Source: Bugulina stolonifera (taxonomy: Eukaryota > Bryozoa > Gymnolaemata > Cheilostomatida > Bugulidae). Taken from it: a stretch of DNA of 64,000 bases. Under the pieces are notes generated by a model. The model was given only the letters and a program-made list of their open reading frames with translations. It was not told the origin of the DNA and did no database searches. The stretch covers positions 11,287,700 through 11,351,699 of the forward strand of contig OW285191.1 of NCBI GenBank assembly GCA_935421135.1, written 5' to 3'. Positions 35,015 to 49,700 of this stretch are shown piece by piece; positions within the stretch are counted from its first letter, which is position 1, and every line of letters starts with the position of its first letter. A program made the translations under genes and the position numbers.

Positions 35015-38000
35015 GATAATAGATTTCAATTTAACATTCAGTATCGCCAGCTATAAGCACAGTTATGTCTCCAAACCAGTTCCTTGGATAAAGTGATGAC
35101 AAGACAGAGGGATTTCCGTCTTTTATACCATCATCACCTTGTCTCCAGAAATACTCCGCTGCGTGTCAGCATAGTACAGCATGGCTTATTGTATCAACAG
35201 TACCCATCCCTTATCACAGTAGAGTAATAAGTCACACCACTCAAATAAAAAACAACATTCAAAAGCATAAATAATAGATCTGTCAAAGGAGAACCTGAGT
35301 CAAAGTGTCACTTTTGCTCACAAAAATATCCCACCATGTCTCAAGCACCTAGCCAACCAAATATAAGATAAGTGCAATGGATATTATATTTATATTAATT
35401 ACTATCTCACAGCTCACGAGTATCACTTTCAGCTCATCTCATCTTGGGAGTATGTATGTATCAATATTTACTAATGTGTTAATAGTCAATATATGAAGAG
35501 GGAATATGGTATTAGGAAATATGATTTTGTTGGCAAAGTAAAGTTCACATTTACCCTTTATTCAGGTGTTGCTACACCAATATTAAATGACTATGTATAA
35601 TGCTCTAGATTACTATAATGTCCTCTGGTAAGGGGGAATAACTTTTCTAAATTAAAGACAATAGGTATATACTATTCAGAATATATTATGTAACTATTTA
35701 GACAACAGCCAATACTATCACATGGTTAACTTTTAACATCAGTTTAGATAAAAGCAACAAATATACATATAGGTACAAAATATTGAAATGGCCAGGGGAG
35801 CATTTTACCACCAATACTATAATCACAATAAATAATATAATATTCTTAGGCGATTATACTTGAAACTAGTGTTTTGAAAATTTTACCACCAAGTATAGTA
35901 ATTAAATCAGTTGTTAAAGTCTCATGAGATATTTTTATGTTAGAAAATTATTTATACTCTTAATATAATATGTTTATAATACTACTAGCCTTTATTTACC
36001 CATAAATAGATTATCTTTTTAATTTTTGACCTGTCAAATTCGAGTGTCTGCAGCAAAAGTTTTCTTAGAAGAACATTTCCAAGAAATTCTATAAATAAAT
36101 AAATATTAATGTATTGCTCAATCAAACTGACAGCCTGCACTAGAAAACCACACAGTCATAAGTTATTGTTGCCATAAAGGAGGAACAAGTACTACAGTGA
36201 ATAGTACATAGGTGTAAATAATAATATGTGGCTATAGCTAAGGAGTTTTAACCCAGCAACAAAATAATATAATTTAATTAGAACGATTATTCAAATAGTT
36301 CAGACAAATATGACAGTCAAAAGTAGAGCAGAAGAGAATAGCCTGAGAGTCAGGTGTAAAACCGGTACTAACAATTCATTGTACTATTGACAGGTTTGGA
36401 CTAGTTGGTCTGGTTCCAGGGCTAGGAGCAGATGTAAACAAACTGTGAGTGACAGCAGGTGCTGCCACCAGTCAATAAGTACTCAATTAAACTAACAAGA
36501 TGCGTCCATCTTTTGCATATTGATCTAAATCTAGATTCTTCATACATCATGGTTGCATAAATTATACAATATGTTTCTATAATGTACATGTAAATAAAAA
36601 GATCTCTTTTCCATTGCCAAGATAGGTGAGGTGTTGCAACTGTAAAATTAATATGATGTACAGTACAGCAATTTTATAAATGCTTTAAAACCAAACAAAT
36701 TAACCTAAATATGATATTATTAGCACAGTGTATCATTGAACGTTGTATGTAGACTGTATGTGTGACTGCATTGGGTTTATAATGTAACGTAGAGATATTT
36801 TAATAAGTTAATGAAAATGAAGGAAATTACAATTTTTTATTGTATATCTAAAAATAGAGCACATTGAGATGGAATACCAACAAGTCCATGTACACGTATG
36901 GTCCATAATGGAAGGCTGATCTACATGTACACCACAATGTTTGGATACTAATATTACTAGAACCATACAGCTGATTGTGGTGTACAATATTCTGAGTGCA
37001 ATATTTTAGCTATGTAAGCCAGTTCACAGAAGATTTATCCTTTAAAAATTAATGTTGACCTTAATGTAGGTTAGGCCGCATGTTTATTATATAATATGAG
37101 AGATGTATACTATATAAATAATACAGAATACAGCCACACAAGGTTCTAGTACATTGGAACACTAAAAGCAAATGCTTTGTCCTTGAGATGAGATCGACCA
37201 CTGGTCTGCAAGATTTGTACAGAGAGGCTGCTTTTACATTGCAAAGGCAATATTGTTAAATAAGTCTCAGGGGACTAGACTGAGTACCTAATTACCAACT
37301 GATTACATATAAATGTAGTGTAATAATGCACAAGATGTACATGACACATATACATGTGTGTTGCATATACAGACAGGTGTGAGTAAAGTGGTGTAATTCA
37401 GTTAATTGTTATTGTACATGTTTAACTGTAAACGAGAGTTTATTTTTCAATTTTCAAAAATGGGTTTGCTGTAGTGATAGCCAAAGTAAACTTATAAAAA
37501 GTATGGTAAAACTGCTGAAAACTCTTTATATAGCAAAGTAGTCATATAGTGGAGTGGAGTGTCTAGCTTGCAGTTGGTTCAATATGCAAGTACTGCTCAC
37601 TGAGCCGTTTGTGTCAGCCCACCTGACTAAATGATTAGGTGCTGTAGAACCCCTCTCAGAGACGGCCTGTTTCAACTAATGTGCATTTATTAAACCAATT
37701 CCCTGGCTGCTCGTAAATAGATTTCTTTGTAAGAAAAATAAAAGCAGTAGGAAAGATTTTGGTTTTATTAGAAAATGAACTCATGTCCACCTTATAAGAA
37801 AATCTGGAAGCCCAAGTCTACATCCCCAAGTTGTTAGAAAAATACGTATGTAACCCACCCGTTAATCTACAACATAGTGTTGTGCCAACAGTAGCAACAA
37901 TGGTTCATTCAATACTAAAGTCAGTGAAAACTTTCTTTCCGTTTCACAAGAAGGGAGACACCCATCCACCTACATGTACCTACCTACTCAGAAAAAATTT

Positions 38001-39804
38001 GATCTGGCAGGTATATCTCTAGTTAAAAGCTTAGAAGGGCTTAGAAAAGGTGTAAAATTCACAATTCTAATAACAAAGTATGTAAAATGGTCATGTGATA
38101 GAATCACTAGAAGCATAAGGATGTAGATTTATATGCAATGGAATAATAAACTTCTGGTACTTTGATTAATAAATAAAACCTGTATGAAAATCTCTAACTA
38201 ATAATATGTGGTGCTTCAGCTGTGTGATATTTTGATTTCATACATCTACAGCTAATAGAATTGATATAATGTCAGCAACCATTATCTTCTCTAAAATAGT
38301 TAAAGTGCTGATGGAGATCTATAAACAAAAAAATCTGACAGCAAACTGTTTTGACAACGCTGTTTGTTGAGCTTTGTTGATTCATAATATTATACAAATA
38401 TGTATATGTGAAACAAATATCCACCTGCACAGACACATGTACTTTTAGGTAAACCTCCATGGATTCATCATACGGTCTTTAATACTTATTAAAATTTTGA
38501 CTCCATGCTAATAAGTGTATCAAGTGTAAAACTCAAAACACATGCTTTACTTACGATTCGAAAAATAAAAGATGTGTGTTTGTTTTATGACAAGCTGAAC
38601 CATGTTTATACAAATATGAGGCAATATTGGAGCCTCTCTTTGAATTAATTTTTATATTTTGGTTCTCTATAAAAGAAAACTCCTTGTTCAGTCAGTGTTT
38701 ATGTAATAATTTTTGTTTTTTCAGTTAGTGATGTCACAATAGTTGTAGTTCATTTCTTACAAATTTACAATATTAATGTACATATAAATGTACATGTTGT
38801 ATTGTTTAGAAAGTGACTTTGCCTAAAGAAAGAACAACTTCACAAAATAAAGCAATAATATGACATTCCTTGTATCTCAGCATAATTTATGGTAAAAGTT
38901 GTATTTCTATAACTTTGACACCAGTTTGGCCCTAAATGGAGTATGCTAGTTGACTATATTAAAGTGTGTTAGATATAGTAAGAGCAAAACAGTTTCCCAT
39001 CTTTCCTTTGCTGGGAGTTAAAAGGAAAAACAAAACTGAAATCTCTATTATGTTATTGTTATTGTTTATATCTGTGAATAGATATTTTCTGCTTCACTAG
39101 GAAAAACTATCAATACTCAATATCCAGTTGGTACAAATAATCTCATTCTGCTCTTGTTGTTTATTCCACGTTAATATTAACGTGCCCAGCATATGATGAA
39201 CAATTATTAGTAATTGATGAACAGTAAATATTTGTATAAAAAGCTACATAATAATGTTGTAGAATACAAGATATAAATACACCATCTATTTGGGTGTTCA
39301 CTATTAGTATGCATAAACACAATATAATTATCAATCTGATCCAGGGACTTCCAGCTGCTGACCATTGATAAAGGAGAACATTGATTTTTCTCATACATGA
39401 TTTGACAATCTTACATAACTCTATGAATATCAATATGACTGCTAATAAATTAGAACAATGATAGTTACAATATAATGGAAGCAATGCACTGAATGGCTAG
39501 GCTTTTGAAATATCTTATATGACCGCTATTTACATGTTGCCTAGCAACTAGACTGACGTAGGTCAATGTCTGCTCAACCATTGGAACTGCATGTCTGCTG
39601 TATTATCATACTATTTATATACATTTTATTATAAGCCTTTTATACAAGAGCAAGAGCTGTATTAATCAGTGTGTAGTTTCATTATTTACCATACTGTGAA
39701 ACACTACAAGAACAAATAGCACAGCAGAGAGAGAGAAATATACACAACATATTCATCTATCTACCGTAATAATTAAAAAAGTAAGTAGATTACATTGTAC
39801 ATAC

Positions 39805-39859
<55 letters not shown>

Positions 39860-41044
39860 GCTGACATCGCTATTAAACGTTTCCACTATAATGATGGTGC
39901 TTGGGGTACACTGTATAGTAGAGACAGCATACTAGTCTAGAATGCTTTATAGGCATTCAATAAACATTTCTTATTTATTGTGAAACATGGCTATCTTCAG
40001 CACAGTAGTTGGAATATTTGGTCTGGAATAAAGCACAGCAAATAACAACAATGACACTTCAATGTACATGTGTGTTTCTTCTACACTGCACAAGTAAGCT
40101 AACATGGATGACTATTGTATCGTTTTTTTAATTCAATCACACAGATCTGGGAATATTTCAGTCTAATAACTTTGAAATGTGAGAAGTTCGTATCCTAAAA
40201 CAATATACAACAATGCCAACTATCATGAATATGTTATTGCATTTTACTTATTGTTATTTCATTCATGTAAGTAATATAGAGCTAGAATTTTTATATTCCG
40301 CCTTTCATACAGTATATAAAATTTGTGCTGTTGTATTACATTATTAGGCCTATATATACTTATATTTACGTCCATCACCACATACTTTACAGGTTATACT
40401 AATCAATGATATACATGAATTATGTTATTATAGAACTGAATGGTGTATAAATCTTGTTGGCTATTATTGGCCAATGTTAGTATCTGTAATGTAAACTCTA
40501 AACTGTTATTGACACCAGTCTAGTCTAATATTGACTCAACCTAAGACAAATATTGGCATCAATTGTCAATTTACATTATATACTCTGTCAGCAATGTGAT
40601 ATTGCACCTTTCAATTGATATAGACATGTGTGCTAAAGTACGAAAGTTATAGCCTTTGTTTGCCAAGGCTGATTTCAACAGCTGAGTAACCTAGGCCACA
40701 GGGAGGTCTCTCATCTTCATGTGGACCTTGTGACACTCAAACTAGGTTGAACAACATCTCTGTTTGTTCCATGAACCTGGCAGATCTTGAACATAGCTAA
40801 TCTCGGAAGGCAACAAAGTGCTAACCAAAAGCTTTAACCCACACACTTGAAGTTTATCCCCATGAAATTTCTGCCTGTACTGCTACCACTGTGGCAACCA
40901 AAATTAAGCCCCATCTGCCCCAACATATCATTAATTCTGTATTGTAGAAAAGACAAACCTAGCCTGTCATCAGTTGGAGACAACTCAGCTAGAGGTAGTC
41001 ATACCACTGTTCCCGTGCCACTTGGCAGTATTAACAGGCACTAG
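35015..41044. other. 6 kb region without recognised genes
   Basis: Very AT-rich. It holds the promoter side of T-box gene B (minus, from 35014) and of the stathmin-domain gene (plus, from 41045). Open frames here are short and lack family motifs or splice-consistent neighbours. Noted inside are a TTAC microsatellite (39806-39859) and a degraded SINE-like stretch around 37606-37680, which shares ATTAGGTGCTGTAGA with the SINE at 55613-55715. Confidence 0.5.
39806..39859. repeat. TTAC microsatellite
   Basis: About 13 perfect copies of TTAC (or CTTA) in tandem. Confidence 0.97.
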
Positions 41045-44000
41045 ATGGGTTGTGGATCAAGCTCATCTGTTAAAACCAACTCTGCTAGTTCTTTACAAGA
41101 GACTGAGGGTGCAGTATCAACTCCCCATGTAAAGAGAAATAAGGTAAACGTTAGACCTGAGGCTACCGTCAAAGATGATGGAGCTGAGACAGAGCAAGAC
41201 AAACACGTTTCAAAAAATCCAGGTAAAAAGACCAATCATTACTGCGTTTTCAAATTGATGGCCAACTAACCAGTTTAGAGTTCTGGCAGTCTATTATGTA
41301 ATACTACTTGTTATATCTAACTTATTCAGATTTTTCTAGGTATTGCATTCGAGGTCATGCTAGATGATGAAAAAGTTCGCCGTTCTCCTCCAAAACGCTT
41401 GTCATCAGTAAGTATAATGTACATGTACTTACATTGCGCGATTTTAAATAGACTTGTGAGCTCATGTATTAGAATCATCTGGTTGAGAATATCGTTGAAG
41501 TGGTCACAACTAATGGCGTTATGCTGTACCTAATTTATTCCATTCATATTTATGTAGCTACAACCATGGAATCTGAATTATTGTTACATCAGGGAAGACA
41601 AAATTCTTATTTCAATGTTTTTATTATAGCGTCTAGAGCCAATTAATGGGCCCAAACTTACTGCAGAAGAATTAGAAGAAAAGTTGAGGCTTGCTGAAAG
41701 GAAGAGAAATAACGTGAGTTGCCATGTTTTCACAAACTATTATCTTGTGTAACATATGACCGACATGTGTAACATATGACCGACATGTGTAACATATGAC
41801 CGACATGTGTAACATATGACCGACATGTGTAACATATGACCGACATGTGTAACATATGACCAACATGTGTAACATATGACCGACATGTGTAACATATGAC
41901 CGACATGTGTAACATATGACCGACATGTGTAACATATGACCGACATGTGTAACAAACATATGACCGACATGTGTAACACCAACACGCGTATGACCGACAT
42001 GTGTAACACCAACACGCGTATGACCGACATGTGTAACACCAACACGCGTATGACCGACATTTGTAACACCAACACGCGTATGACCGACATTTGTAACACC
42101 AACCCGCGTATGACCGACATGTGTAACACCAACACGCGTATGACCGGCATTTGCAGTATTGAAGTGTATTATATTCCTACATTGTAAAATGAATCAATAT
42201 TGCATTAATATCATACATAGGCCTACCAACGGAAATGATAAATTAATAAGCAATAGATTTCACACAGTGCAGAAGGTTAATTTTCTGAGAAGATGCTTTT
42301 CTATGTACCGATAATTAGCCTCTGTTCGACACAGTTCAGCCATAGATGTATATTATGGTATATGGTATATGCTAACTTAATATAAACATTTAGCACTTCA
42401 TCAGCATAGTATTTACACTTTGCAAGTATTACGTTGTCTGCATTCATAAACTCAAGTGCTTTTTCAATACAAATTTTCATTGAAATTTAAGAGTACTTGC
42501 ATACTCTAAAGGACAATATATTCCCAAATGTTAAAGTCTGAGAACTAGTAAAAGGATATGTTTTGTTACGAAAGTCAGTGTGGAGAGTTAGTGGCAGCGG
42601 CAGCTGTCCGGCAGCGCACAGGACGAATATATGTTACATCTTGATCTATTGAATAGCTGAGTGCTAAAGTGTGAACATTCCACAGAGAAGCGAATCAATT
42701 CAGTTCATTCAAATGTCTTAATAAAAAATCAATATCCACCTGCTACCAGACATGATCCTCCATTGAGTACGGAAAAGGAAAAGATACTTTGCTAATTTAT
42801 TATTGGTTGGTATTGATAGCTGTTGCATGCAAAAGTTGTATGAGTAGGCAATCGAACTGTCATGTAGGTGTATTGAGCGATTATATAATTGTGTGATAGA
42901 ACTATATTGTACAGACACAGTCAAACGCTCAAGGGAGATGTAGAACAGTCCAGGGTTTGAACTATCACATCCTTCTATCTGAACCATATCTATTAGGTCA
43001 CAAATCAGACTGCCTGCTGCTCAGTAGAGATCATCTCAAATAGCAGACCAATATAAAAACTGTGTAGCTAAATAGCAGAAATTAAATCGTTGACTTGAGA
43101 CATTTTGATTGTTTTGTTCACAGGAGCTTGAAACAAGAGCCAAGACAGCCAAAGAGTCTAGAAGGCTGTCGAAAAGAAAAAGAGAGTTGATGATAGCGCG
43201 AGAACTAGAGAGACAGCATCAGCAGGCCAAGGAGGTGAGGCTAACCCTAGTTTACAGCTATAGTCTTTGGTCTATGTGCAACACAAGTAGGCCTATAAAA
43301 CTTGCATGAATTAAATTATGAGTCACGTGTAGCAAGTTCAGGTTCATGCAGAAATGGAGGCCAAGTCAGATCTAAAGAGATGTATAGACAGATTACATTG
43401 GCTACATTTGTAGCAGCTGGGTTCAAGTATTGTACTGAACTACCCAATTACATTTCATTATCGTTAGATTGCGAAGAACAACACTTTGAAATTAATACAA
43501 TTTCATAAGATAAACTTGGTATTTACAAAATGGTAAAAGGTTTGGGTGACTTGACACCGAATGAAAATAATAAAACAGTTGGTCTAAACACAAGTATAAA
43601 AAATGTTTAAATAAAAACAAAAGGTTTAATATTATGATTAGCACCTAAAGCGGTGACACTTGAAAGTTATACAACTGCTAAACGCCTAGAATAGGGTCTA
43701 TTGTTCAGTTTTCAATGGGAATTTTTGATGAATCAGCTTATAGGCCTAATACAGGGCACAGCACTCCAACCTTTTTCTTCTCTTCCCTACTAATATAGAA
43801 ACCTGTAGAGTGTAGGTCATTTACTTGTAATAATTTCATACGCACATGTACATGCAGGACCTACTAGGTAATATTTGGTATCGTCTATTATTACTGTTGG
43901 ATACTATTTAGTATAATGTACCCTCTTTAGATCAGCATTGACCTTTCACATGCCCAATTATTAGCTCCTAATAAATAAATCAGTTTTAATGAATTTCTGC

Positions 44001-44851
44001 ACTTCAAAAGGTAATCACTGAAAATGTGAATGCTAACAGCTTAATTACATCCAAATATTGACTGCTAGCTAATTTTATTGTAACAGTTGGAGACCAAGTT
44101 GAGATCAGCTGAGCGACAGCGAGACCTTAAGCAAAAGCAGACGTCAGAGAGACTTAAAGTACAAGAGGAAAGAATGCGCAGGGCAAGGAACAAAAAAGAG
44201 AAGCTACTACTAGATGATGAAATAATATCTGATGTGGAGAAAGACGAGAACTTCAACAATGATGACGGTAAGCAATATTAGGTGATTGGTTTATCCGTCC
44301 TTTAGTTTGGGTAACGGCGGTCTCTTGTTGGGGTTATAGTCATGAACCTTCAAATCGGCGCTTCGTATAATTGATGGTGAAGATTGAGGGATGCACAATT
44401 AGAATGAATTTTGCGATTGACTTTCACCAAACATGCTTGTAGATTTTCAAACTGCCATTTGCAATCGATCATCAATTCTTCAAAACCACAATCAACCTTG
44501 AAACTTAGAATACTTAAAACCAAGGCTCAAGTTCAGACAACTCCTGCTACCATTACAAATGAGAAATAAAGATCCAAATGTTATATATTTTTAGCGGATT
44601 CCTGGCTGGAAGGCTCAAATAATACAGTAGATACAGGGTTCTCCAGTGCCACAAGTGAGAGGATTTACTCTGGACATGAGAGTCATAAAAAGAGATTCAA
44701 TCCAAATAGCATGTCCCGGGGCTCCTACATAAACTCTGCCAGTACTGTAGACAGCTGTGACTTAGTTAGCTATAAACAATCTAGAGAGAATTTGCGGCAA
44801 GCTCAAGTGATAGATTCTGAAACTCGAGAAAAAGATGAATTCTTTGACTAG
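41045..44851 (+). CDS. STMND1: Stathmin-domain protein with N-myristoylation motif, STMND1-like
   Basis: Six coding exons: 41045-41222, 41340-41407, 41630-41713, 43124-43234, 44087-44267, 44595-44851. All are GT/AG and in frame, giving 292 residues. The start MGCGSSSS fits N-myristoylation at Gly2 with palmitoylation at Cys3; vertebrate STMND1 also begins MGCG. GIAFEVMLDD...SPPKRLSS matches the start of the stathmin domain (AFELIL...SPPKKK). A long charged helix follows, from LTAEELEEKLRLAERKR to about residue 205, with a coiled-coil pattern as in the tubulin-binding region of stathmins. The C-terminal ~85 residues are Ser-rich and not recognised. Likely role: membrane-anchored control of microtubules by tubulin binding. 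The family is clear; the exact orthology to STMND1 is inferred from the N-terminus. Confidence 0.8.
41751..42140. repeat. Compound minisatellite, 20-base then 30-base units
   Basis: Ten units of AACATATGACCGACATGTGT (41751-41950), one 24-base intermediate, then six 30-base units (41961-42140) that equal the 20-base unit plus CCAACACGCG. Units are nearly identical. It lies in the third intron of the stathmin-domain gene and is open in several frames on both strands, which yields false ORFs of 80-136 residues. Confidence 0.97.
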
Positions 44852-46776
44852 CTGCAAATTAAGTCTTAAATTTAGTGAAATGTATTTCTAACCTGATTAC
44901 GGTGTTAAAATATTTTACCAATATTTAGGTCACAGTTCGAGCTAATATTATCCAATACCATCTTTCAGCATTCTTAATATGACCTTGACATTTGTCCACT
45001 TTGGTGCTTTGTTTACTTCTAGTTACAGTCTATTTATTTTCTATTTATCAGTATTTTAAATCACCTATTTCTCAATTTTATTTTTGTATAATTCATATTC
45101 CTATATATTTGCTCAATTTTCATTGTGTTTCATACACTAAAAATGTATCATATTACAAACATTATAAACACATCTTAGAAGGTTGCTATCAAGCACCTCA
45201 GATTCAGTGCAAATTATTTCAAGATGATGTTAGAAAGTTTTTCAGTCCATTTATTGGATTCCCATTTTTGTCACTGCTCAAGAGTGTATAGACCCATCTT
45301 GATTTTTAGTATAATTCTGTACAGTTCATGATTATATAGATACTTGTATGTACATTGTGGTTAAACTACAGTGTTGTGCTTATAAACTGTTATGTATTAT
45401 TATCATTGAATACAGTTGTCAGCCTGTACACCAAATTAATAGTGAGTGAGGGGAGGTGAGCATAAAAAACTTATTCAATATAACAAAGGTTCCAAGTTCT
45501 TCTATAGAGATGGGTGGGTGGGGTGGGTATATTACGGAATGTAAAGGTGTTCTTGGTTAAAAATTAGCTATTCAAATAAATAAATTCATTTAATCAGCCA
45601 CCCATTCATTTAGAGAGTAAGTTTTTAGAACTGGTCCAAGTAAATTATGCTGGAATCAAAAATTTGGGCCTGTTGGGTATTGTACATATTCCCTGTTACT
45701 GTTACTCTGTTCACTATCAATACACAAACATATTTTCTAAACTTGAGCTGTGTAATGAACGGTTGCAGTATGGTTGACCTGGAACTCAAACTAAACTTTT
45801 ATTAGCGTCTTTGGATAGTTGCAAGTTGATGGTCATGATTGTACAATGTATTATTGTGTTTGAAAGGAAATGGCTTCATAAAATATGACAGCCCTGCACT
45901 TGTTAGATAATAGAGACTGGGCTGTGCTACATGTACAAATACATATACATGTACGTGTACATGTATATGTATATTACTCTGAATAATATGCAAATATTTG
46001 TAATCGATGTAGATTATAACAGCATTATTATGACATGATTTATCTAGTTGTATTAAACTCAGGCAGCCAAATGGTAATGCTAATGCTATTGGTTAGCAAG
46101 CCCTACTTATTCTATAACACCACTTATGTCCTTCACCTGAACAATCTGAGCAGAAATCATGTTTACAAAAAGTGTGGAAAAAAACATAGTTCACTATGTT
46201 ATGTTTTATGTTATAAAATTTCTCTCCCAGATTGTGTTCAGTAGGACTAACAATAAGTAACATGTATTTACTATTTATTAGGTACAATAATTGTATCTAT
46301 TAGGTATTTACTAAGAATGGTACCAGCGGTGTGACTGACTGATGCCACAATAAATATAATAAGACCTCAGAGCAAAGATATATAACAAAAGGTGTCAATA
46401 TGTTATACTCTGAATACTTCAGCTTTCCATCTTTTCATAGATAGTTTAATAGTATTTAGATGAAAATAATATCATTTATATAAAATAAAAATTATATTAT
46501 TTTTTCTCCCAGCCAATGAATTAAAATATCATGCAACATAATATTGCAATTACTAGAGACATGTATCGTGTGTACTAGTAGATTGTTGCAGGAAGTTGGA
46601 ATTAACCTACAATGTAAGTAAATTTAATTTTTAGTGATAGTAACACAGCAAGTGAGTATGGTACCTAGTTAGCAAACTGAGAAAGCACATTATCAGGAAC
46701 ACTTTACTTCCTGTCTGCGACCGTTCATGCAGAACTCGAAACACGATGTCATACCGATGCAGAAGTGAGAGCCCTG
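44852..46776. other. Convergent intergenic region
   Basis: AT-rich spacer between the stop codons of the stathmin-domain gene and SPOUT1. An open frame at 44992-45291 encodes mostly hydrophobic residues of AT-rich composition, with no homology or start context recognised. It is more likely 3' UTR. Nothing else is seen. Confidence 0.5.
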
Positions 46777-49700
46777 TCAGGTGGTCACGTCTTGTCTCTG
46801 ATTGGTTACAATCTTAGGTCTGAGAGCCGATAGGCTGATTAGTACGGCCTCCTACAATATAAAATGGCTGTAGAGAATTTATTTCACTGGCATATGACAT
46901 AAGGTGTACATGAAGTTCACCCTTCTGGGTATAATATAACTAAAGTATGATGAAATGAGAATATCGAATTATAGTTGTACTGGCTAACAAGTTAATAAGC
47001 ATATGGCATACGCTGTGGTTATCTAAATATATTGATTACGTGCTAACTATTTACATAAATTGTTATATATTTACAATAAATTAACAGCTTTTATAGTATG
47101 AGGGATCAATATACTACATGTTATATACATCGGTCTACCTACTGTAGTACTATACTTTAATTACACAATGACATATACTAAGTATACACACAATATACAC
47201 CTACATGATAATACATACACCTGTGCATACATACACATAATATAAATTACACATATATAATTACGCAGTTTACATGACTATTATAGTTATATACATATAC
47301 AGATTAACAATTAACATAGTCTACATATACATATATAATATACACAGGATATACCATGTATATGTGGAGATAGTAGTATAAATACATATACATCTAGGAC
47401 AATAATAAATTGTACATGCATGAATATTGTAAGTACTACATATGCATGTCAGATAACTAGAGTATCTACTACCAGAGAGTTGTCTTACCTCTGTTCTAAT
47501 AGTTCCACTACCTTGCACTGGGCAAGTATTCACATAACTATCAAACAACTGCCTTGGATCAGTCACATCTAGCTTATCATCAGTTTCTATCGCAGTCTCC
47601 AGTCCATGAACACCTCCAAACATAATCAACAGGTGCCTGTAACATATATGTCAACACGTGAAAACAGCATACATTGACAGGTGCCCACAGTATACACCCA
47701 CACCATGTATATATGTAAAATTAGACACCAGCATGAAGGTTTCAGAAAAATGTGCCCTGTTAGTGTGAGAGTATGTCAAGATATACCACTGTAGTGAAGT
47801 TCGAGAGCAATGTTGAAATATAACAAGTAGAAGTTACGCTGAATCATACTATAGGTCCAAACAGTAAGAAACAGCAGTCGTAGTAGCAGCATTAACTGGT
47901 GACACACCATAACAATATAACATGCATTACACTACTAGGTAAATGTAATAACTACTCACTTAAACCTGCGAGGTAGAGAGTAAGTATCTATATTATCTCC
48001 CCTTTCCGATGTACCGATAGTGAGGTCATAACCCTCCTTATATGGGCATTGAGAGAATATATCAGACAGACATGACACCAGTCTCGTTTTGTAGCCCCAG
48101 TATTGACCTTTCTCTGTCCTTGGTTCTGACGGAGCCACGGCTACTCCAATATATTTCTTTTTAGCATCTAAAACAATAGAAGGCTCACAATACGCTGATG
48201 GTACACAGTCACATTAAGCTCTAATAACAGAATCGAGTGGATTATTTACATGCACGAAATTTACCTTACAATTTATACATGGGGCGAGTGTCAAAGTCTT
48301 TGGTAATTTAGGATGAAAATTGAAAGAGAAAAGTACATCATTGTAGATATTGCCTAGTACACAGCGATATTCCTAGTATTTATATGATTTACTAAGGTAA
48401 TGTATACATAGTGTAGTGTGTGTACTAGAGTCAACCAACCTTTAGACTGTGGATCTATTTTGACTGTCACTCGAGTTCCGCCTACTAGATTCCTGTCTAT
48501 CTGACACTCCTTCAATATAGACATCACAATTATTACTAGTCACCGTATAACTAGCATCACCTTAGTCGAGTACTTCTTCCACTTAGATATCAACATGGAA
48601 ATACAAACATTTAAACATTATAGGAGTTATTCACCCTTTGAACTTGTCTACCAATGTGTACACAACTCTTAATTAAGTCAATTACAACTAACGCGGACCT
48701 GCAGTAGTTCTAATACTAATACTAATACTCATGTGATTCATTGGACAAGAGAATAGTTAACATGCAATAAATAGTGTAGTAACATATTGGCTGTAACATA
48801 GTATTTGGCAGTATGCCTATGTGGGTGTGATAAAAACAACAAATCGACTAGGATAGATAATTATCTAACTCACTTTCTGAAGCCCGATATCCACATAGCT
48901 TCCTCTGCCTTCTTTAACAGCCTTATCTCTCACCACCCCTTCTCTGTAGTCATTCCATACATCAGACCTCAGGTGATGTGGAGCATCCAGTGGATTCAAT
49001 AAACCTAACCAATCACAGACAAGCTTATTGTAACCATAGTAACAGATAATGAATACAATAGAGGGGAAGTTGAAAAAGGTAGCATGTACAGAACCAGCGC
49101 ATGTAGCCTACAGCTATGTACTTCTACTGCATTCTAACACATTGCAAATGATCAATCACATGTATTATTACAGCAAAAATAATTTTATGTGAATGGTTGG
49201 TTGTAGAAATTAGAAAGGGTCCACATGTCTGCAGATCTCATCTGTTCTCTAAGGACTACCATATCTGCAGATCTCATCTGCTCTCTAAGGACTACCATAT
49301 CTGCAGACCTCATCTGCTCTCTAAGGACTACCGTATCCGCAAATCTCACCTGCATACTTGAGATCTGGTTGCTGAGGAAAGAATGATTTTCTAAGGTACT
49401 GTGGACAGTCTAAGTACTGGAGTACTTTAGCTAACATTATACTTCCATTTCTTCTCTTTCCTGTTGCTACATTAACAAACTCTCCATCATCTGTTCTACA
49501 ATATCAAGTAGAATCATAGTATGATACGTGTATATTATATCTTCTAAATACATTATAGAATATCTGGATATTTAGAGTTACTACAGCTATATGTTCATAC
49601 TATACATAAACATGTAGGCCACTGTGATTAGTCAATTAACTGAACAATTTGTAACACTATATTCTGGACATTTTACCGCACCAAGATCCTTAGTTAGAGC

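Noticed and set aside
41672..42187. Long frames of 83-136 codons on both strands with repeating CYTCRSYVTHVGHML-type text
   Set aside because: Produced by the 20/30-base minisatellite, inside an intron of the stathmin-domain gene.
44992..45291. 99-codon hydrophobic frame after the stathmin-domain gene
   Set aside because: Phe/Ile/Tyr-rich composition typical of AT-rich DNA, no conserved motif, and it lies where the 3' UTR is expected.
47321..47636. SPOUT1 ending by read-through of the exon at 47489
   Set aside because: Read-through gives a tail of AT-rich nonsense; a spliced 75-base exon at 46777-46851 restores the conserved RTEEAVLISL end.
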